From Myxococcales bacterium (GTDB taxonomy: Bacteria > Myxococcota_A > Polyangia > Polyangiales > JADJMO01): a DNA stretch of 13,652 bases. Shown in pieces: positions 12,565-13,652 of the stretch. The notes beneath the pieces are model-generated. The model was not told the origin of the DNA. It made no database searches and saw nothing but the letters and a program-made list of their open reading frames with translations. Positions within the stretch are counted from its first letter, which is position 1, and each line of letters begins with the position of its first letter. A program made the translations under genes and the position numbers. The stretch spans positions 1 through 13,652 of the forward strand of contig JAJXTK010000088.1 of assembly GCA_021783935.1 (NCBI GenBank), given 5' to 3'.

Positions 12565-13652
12565 TCAGCGGCGCGCGACCTCGTCCTCGTTGCCGAGCAC
12601 CTGACGCGCCTTCCAGCGCGTCTCCTCGACCTCGTGCGCGGCGACGCTGTCGGCGACGATCCCGCCGCCGGCGAAGTAGCGCGCCGAGCCCGTCGCTCGC
12701 TCGACGACCAGCGTGCGAATCGCCATCGAAGCGATGAGCTCGCCGGTCGCGTCGCCGCGCACGATGGCGCCGCAGTAGATGCCTCGACGCGCCGGCTCGA
12801 GCGCGGCGATCACCTCCATGGCGCGCACCTTCGGCGCCCCCGTGACGCTGCCGCTCGGGAACGTCGCGGCGAGGATCGCGCCGTGACCGACGCGCGCGTC
12901 GACGATCGCCTCGACGTCGTGCACCACGTGGTGGACGGTGCGCGTCGACAGCAGGCGCGGGCTCGGGGCGGCGCGCACCGCGCCGACGCGCGCGATCTTG
13001 CCCAGATCGCTGCGCTCGAGATCGACCACCATCACGAGCTCGGCGCGCTCCTTCGGGTCGGCCACCAGCTGCGCGGCGAGCGCGCGATCGCGCGCGGGGT
13101 CGACGCCTCGCGGGCGCGTCCCTTTGATCGGCGAGGTCGTGACGAAGAGCGCGCCCTCGCGGGGGACGATGCGCAGGTACAGCTCCGGCGAGGTCGAGGC
13201 GAGCGCGTGATCGCCGAGGTCGATCGCCGCGGCGAACGGGGCGCCGGTGCGGGCGAGCATCGAGGCGAGCAGCGCCGTCGCGGGGGCCTCGGTGTGGCCG
13301 TCGAAGGCGCGGGCGACGTTCACGACGTAAAGGTCGCCGGCCGCGATGAGCGAGAGCGCGCGCTCGACCCGCGCGCGATGCGCCCGGTCGTCGTCGGCGG
13401 GGCAGAGAGCGAGCGGCGTGAGCTCGGGCTCGCGCGCCTCGGCGTGCTCGACGGCGCGCGCGATCGCCTCGACGGCGCCGCGGTCGGCCCCTTCGATCGT
13501 CACGACGCCACCGCGCCGCGCGCGCGTGAGCACCGCGCCGTAGCGCCGCAGGATCGCCGCCGCGCCCGGCGGCGCGGGTCGCTCGTCGTGGCCGCCGCCG
13601 CGCGTCCAGCGCGGGCGCTCCAGCGCGCGCGCCGCCTCGTAGGCCACGTACC
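12565..13652 (-). CDS. pabB: Aminodeoxychorismate synthase component I, 5' end outside the window
   Basis: Chorismate-utilising enzyme making 4-amino-4-deoxychorismate for folate synthesis in the cytoplasm, with a PabA-type glutamine amidotransferase partner. The motif PIKGTRPRG (173-181, counted from codon 13647), with Lys in place of the Ala of TrpE, is diagnostic of PabB. Further family motifs are GDLYVVNVARAF (104-115), a TSPELYL turn (152-158), DLERSDLGKIA (209-219), HHVVHDVEA, FPSGSVTGAPKVRAME (263-278), RRGIYCGAI (288-295) and the closing GGGIVADS...E...E (327-341). The visible part starts at YVAYEAARALE, which corresponds to the N-terminal third of the enzyme; the remaining N-terminus lies beyond 13652. 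Stop is TGA at 12565. It is a normal chromosomal gene, and no pabA or pabC is seen in the window. Confidence 0.9.
   Translation of the reverse strand, partial: YVAYEAARALERPRWTRGGGHDERPAPPGAAAILRRYGAVLTRARRGGVVTIEGADRGAVEAIARAVEHAEAREPELTPLALCPADDDRAHRARVERALSLIAAGDLYVVNVARAFDGHTEAPATALLASMLARTGAPFAAAIDLGDHALASTSPELYLRIVPREGALFVTTSPIKGTRPRGVDPARDRALAAQLVADPKERAELVMVVDLERSDLGKIARVGAVRAAPSPRLLSTRTVHHVVHDVEAIVDARVGHGAILAATFPSGSVTGAPKVRAMEVIAALEPARRGIYCGAIVRGDATGELIASMAIRTLVVERATGSARYFAGGGIVADSVAAHEVEETRWKARQVLGNEDEVARR

Noticed and set aside
1..13652. CRISPR array, rRNA, complete tRNA or insertion sequence
   Set aside because: No regularly spaced long repeats, no complete cloverleaf, no transposase and no rRNA-like stretch were seen.

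Overview
The window is very GC-rich throughout and reads as myxobacterial (Myxococcota, probably Polyangia). The secreted cysteine-rich protein at 1143-2198 ends in a MYXO-CTERM-like sorting tail, and the right flank carries a typical secreted lipoprotein next to pabB. No species can be named from the sequence alone.

Layout, left to right. (1) 1-536: C-terminal part of a replication primase-like protein, open at the left edge. (2) 622-1054: two very small minus-strand genes, a truncated XRE-type HTH and a small Cys-rich protein. (3) 1143-2198: the MYXO-CTERM protein. (4) 2195-4613, minus strand: a decayed MmeI/type IIL-like restriction-modification gene that lost its whole methyltransferase core and is frameshifted, translationally coupled to a gene for a DUF559/Vsr-like nuclease. 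(5) 4701-6886, minus strand: a tight five-gene operon whose lead gene encodes a short RadA/Sms-like ATPase with an N-terminal zinc ribbon, followed by a second zinc-ribbon protein, two small proteins with C-terminal membrane anchors, and an unknown protein. (6) 6887-7018: a divergent control region with three CCACGT boxes. (7) 7019-9624, plus strand: an unknown helical protein, a stand-alone LacI-type HTH protein, an excisionase-like HTH protein and a RepA-type (AAA_25) helicase, separated by strong hairpins. (8) 9636-9730: tandem decamers and a hairpin. (9) 9916 onward: a tyrosine recombinase whose 3' end contains the 5' half of a tRNA-Lys(UUU) gene. (10) 11335-13652, minus strand: chromosomal lipoprotein gene and pabB.

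Interpretation. Regions 5-9 (perhaps all of 1-11291) look like an integrated mobile element with a replication, excision and integration module, whose right end is at about 11291 beside the chromosomal lipoprotein/pabB locus. The left end is not visible. The most unusual point is the integrase/att junction. The integrase frame reads through the tRNA-Lys half, which stops exactly at the end of the anticodon loop (tRNA position 38), and then continues without any stop codon to the end of the window, antisense to both chromosomal genes. The integrated int gene has therefore lost its own stop. This recalls the Myxococcus phage Mx8, where attP lies inside int, integration rewrites the integrase C-terminus, and the target is a tRNA gene. 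Here the chromosomal 3' half of the tRNA is missing, so either the recombination is unusual, a deletion followed, or the junction is an assembly artefact.

The second notable module is the RadA-like ATPase/zinc-ribbon/membrane-anchor operon, which matches no system I can name.
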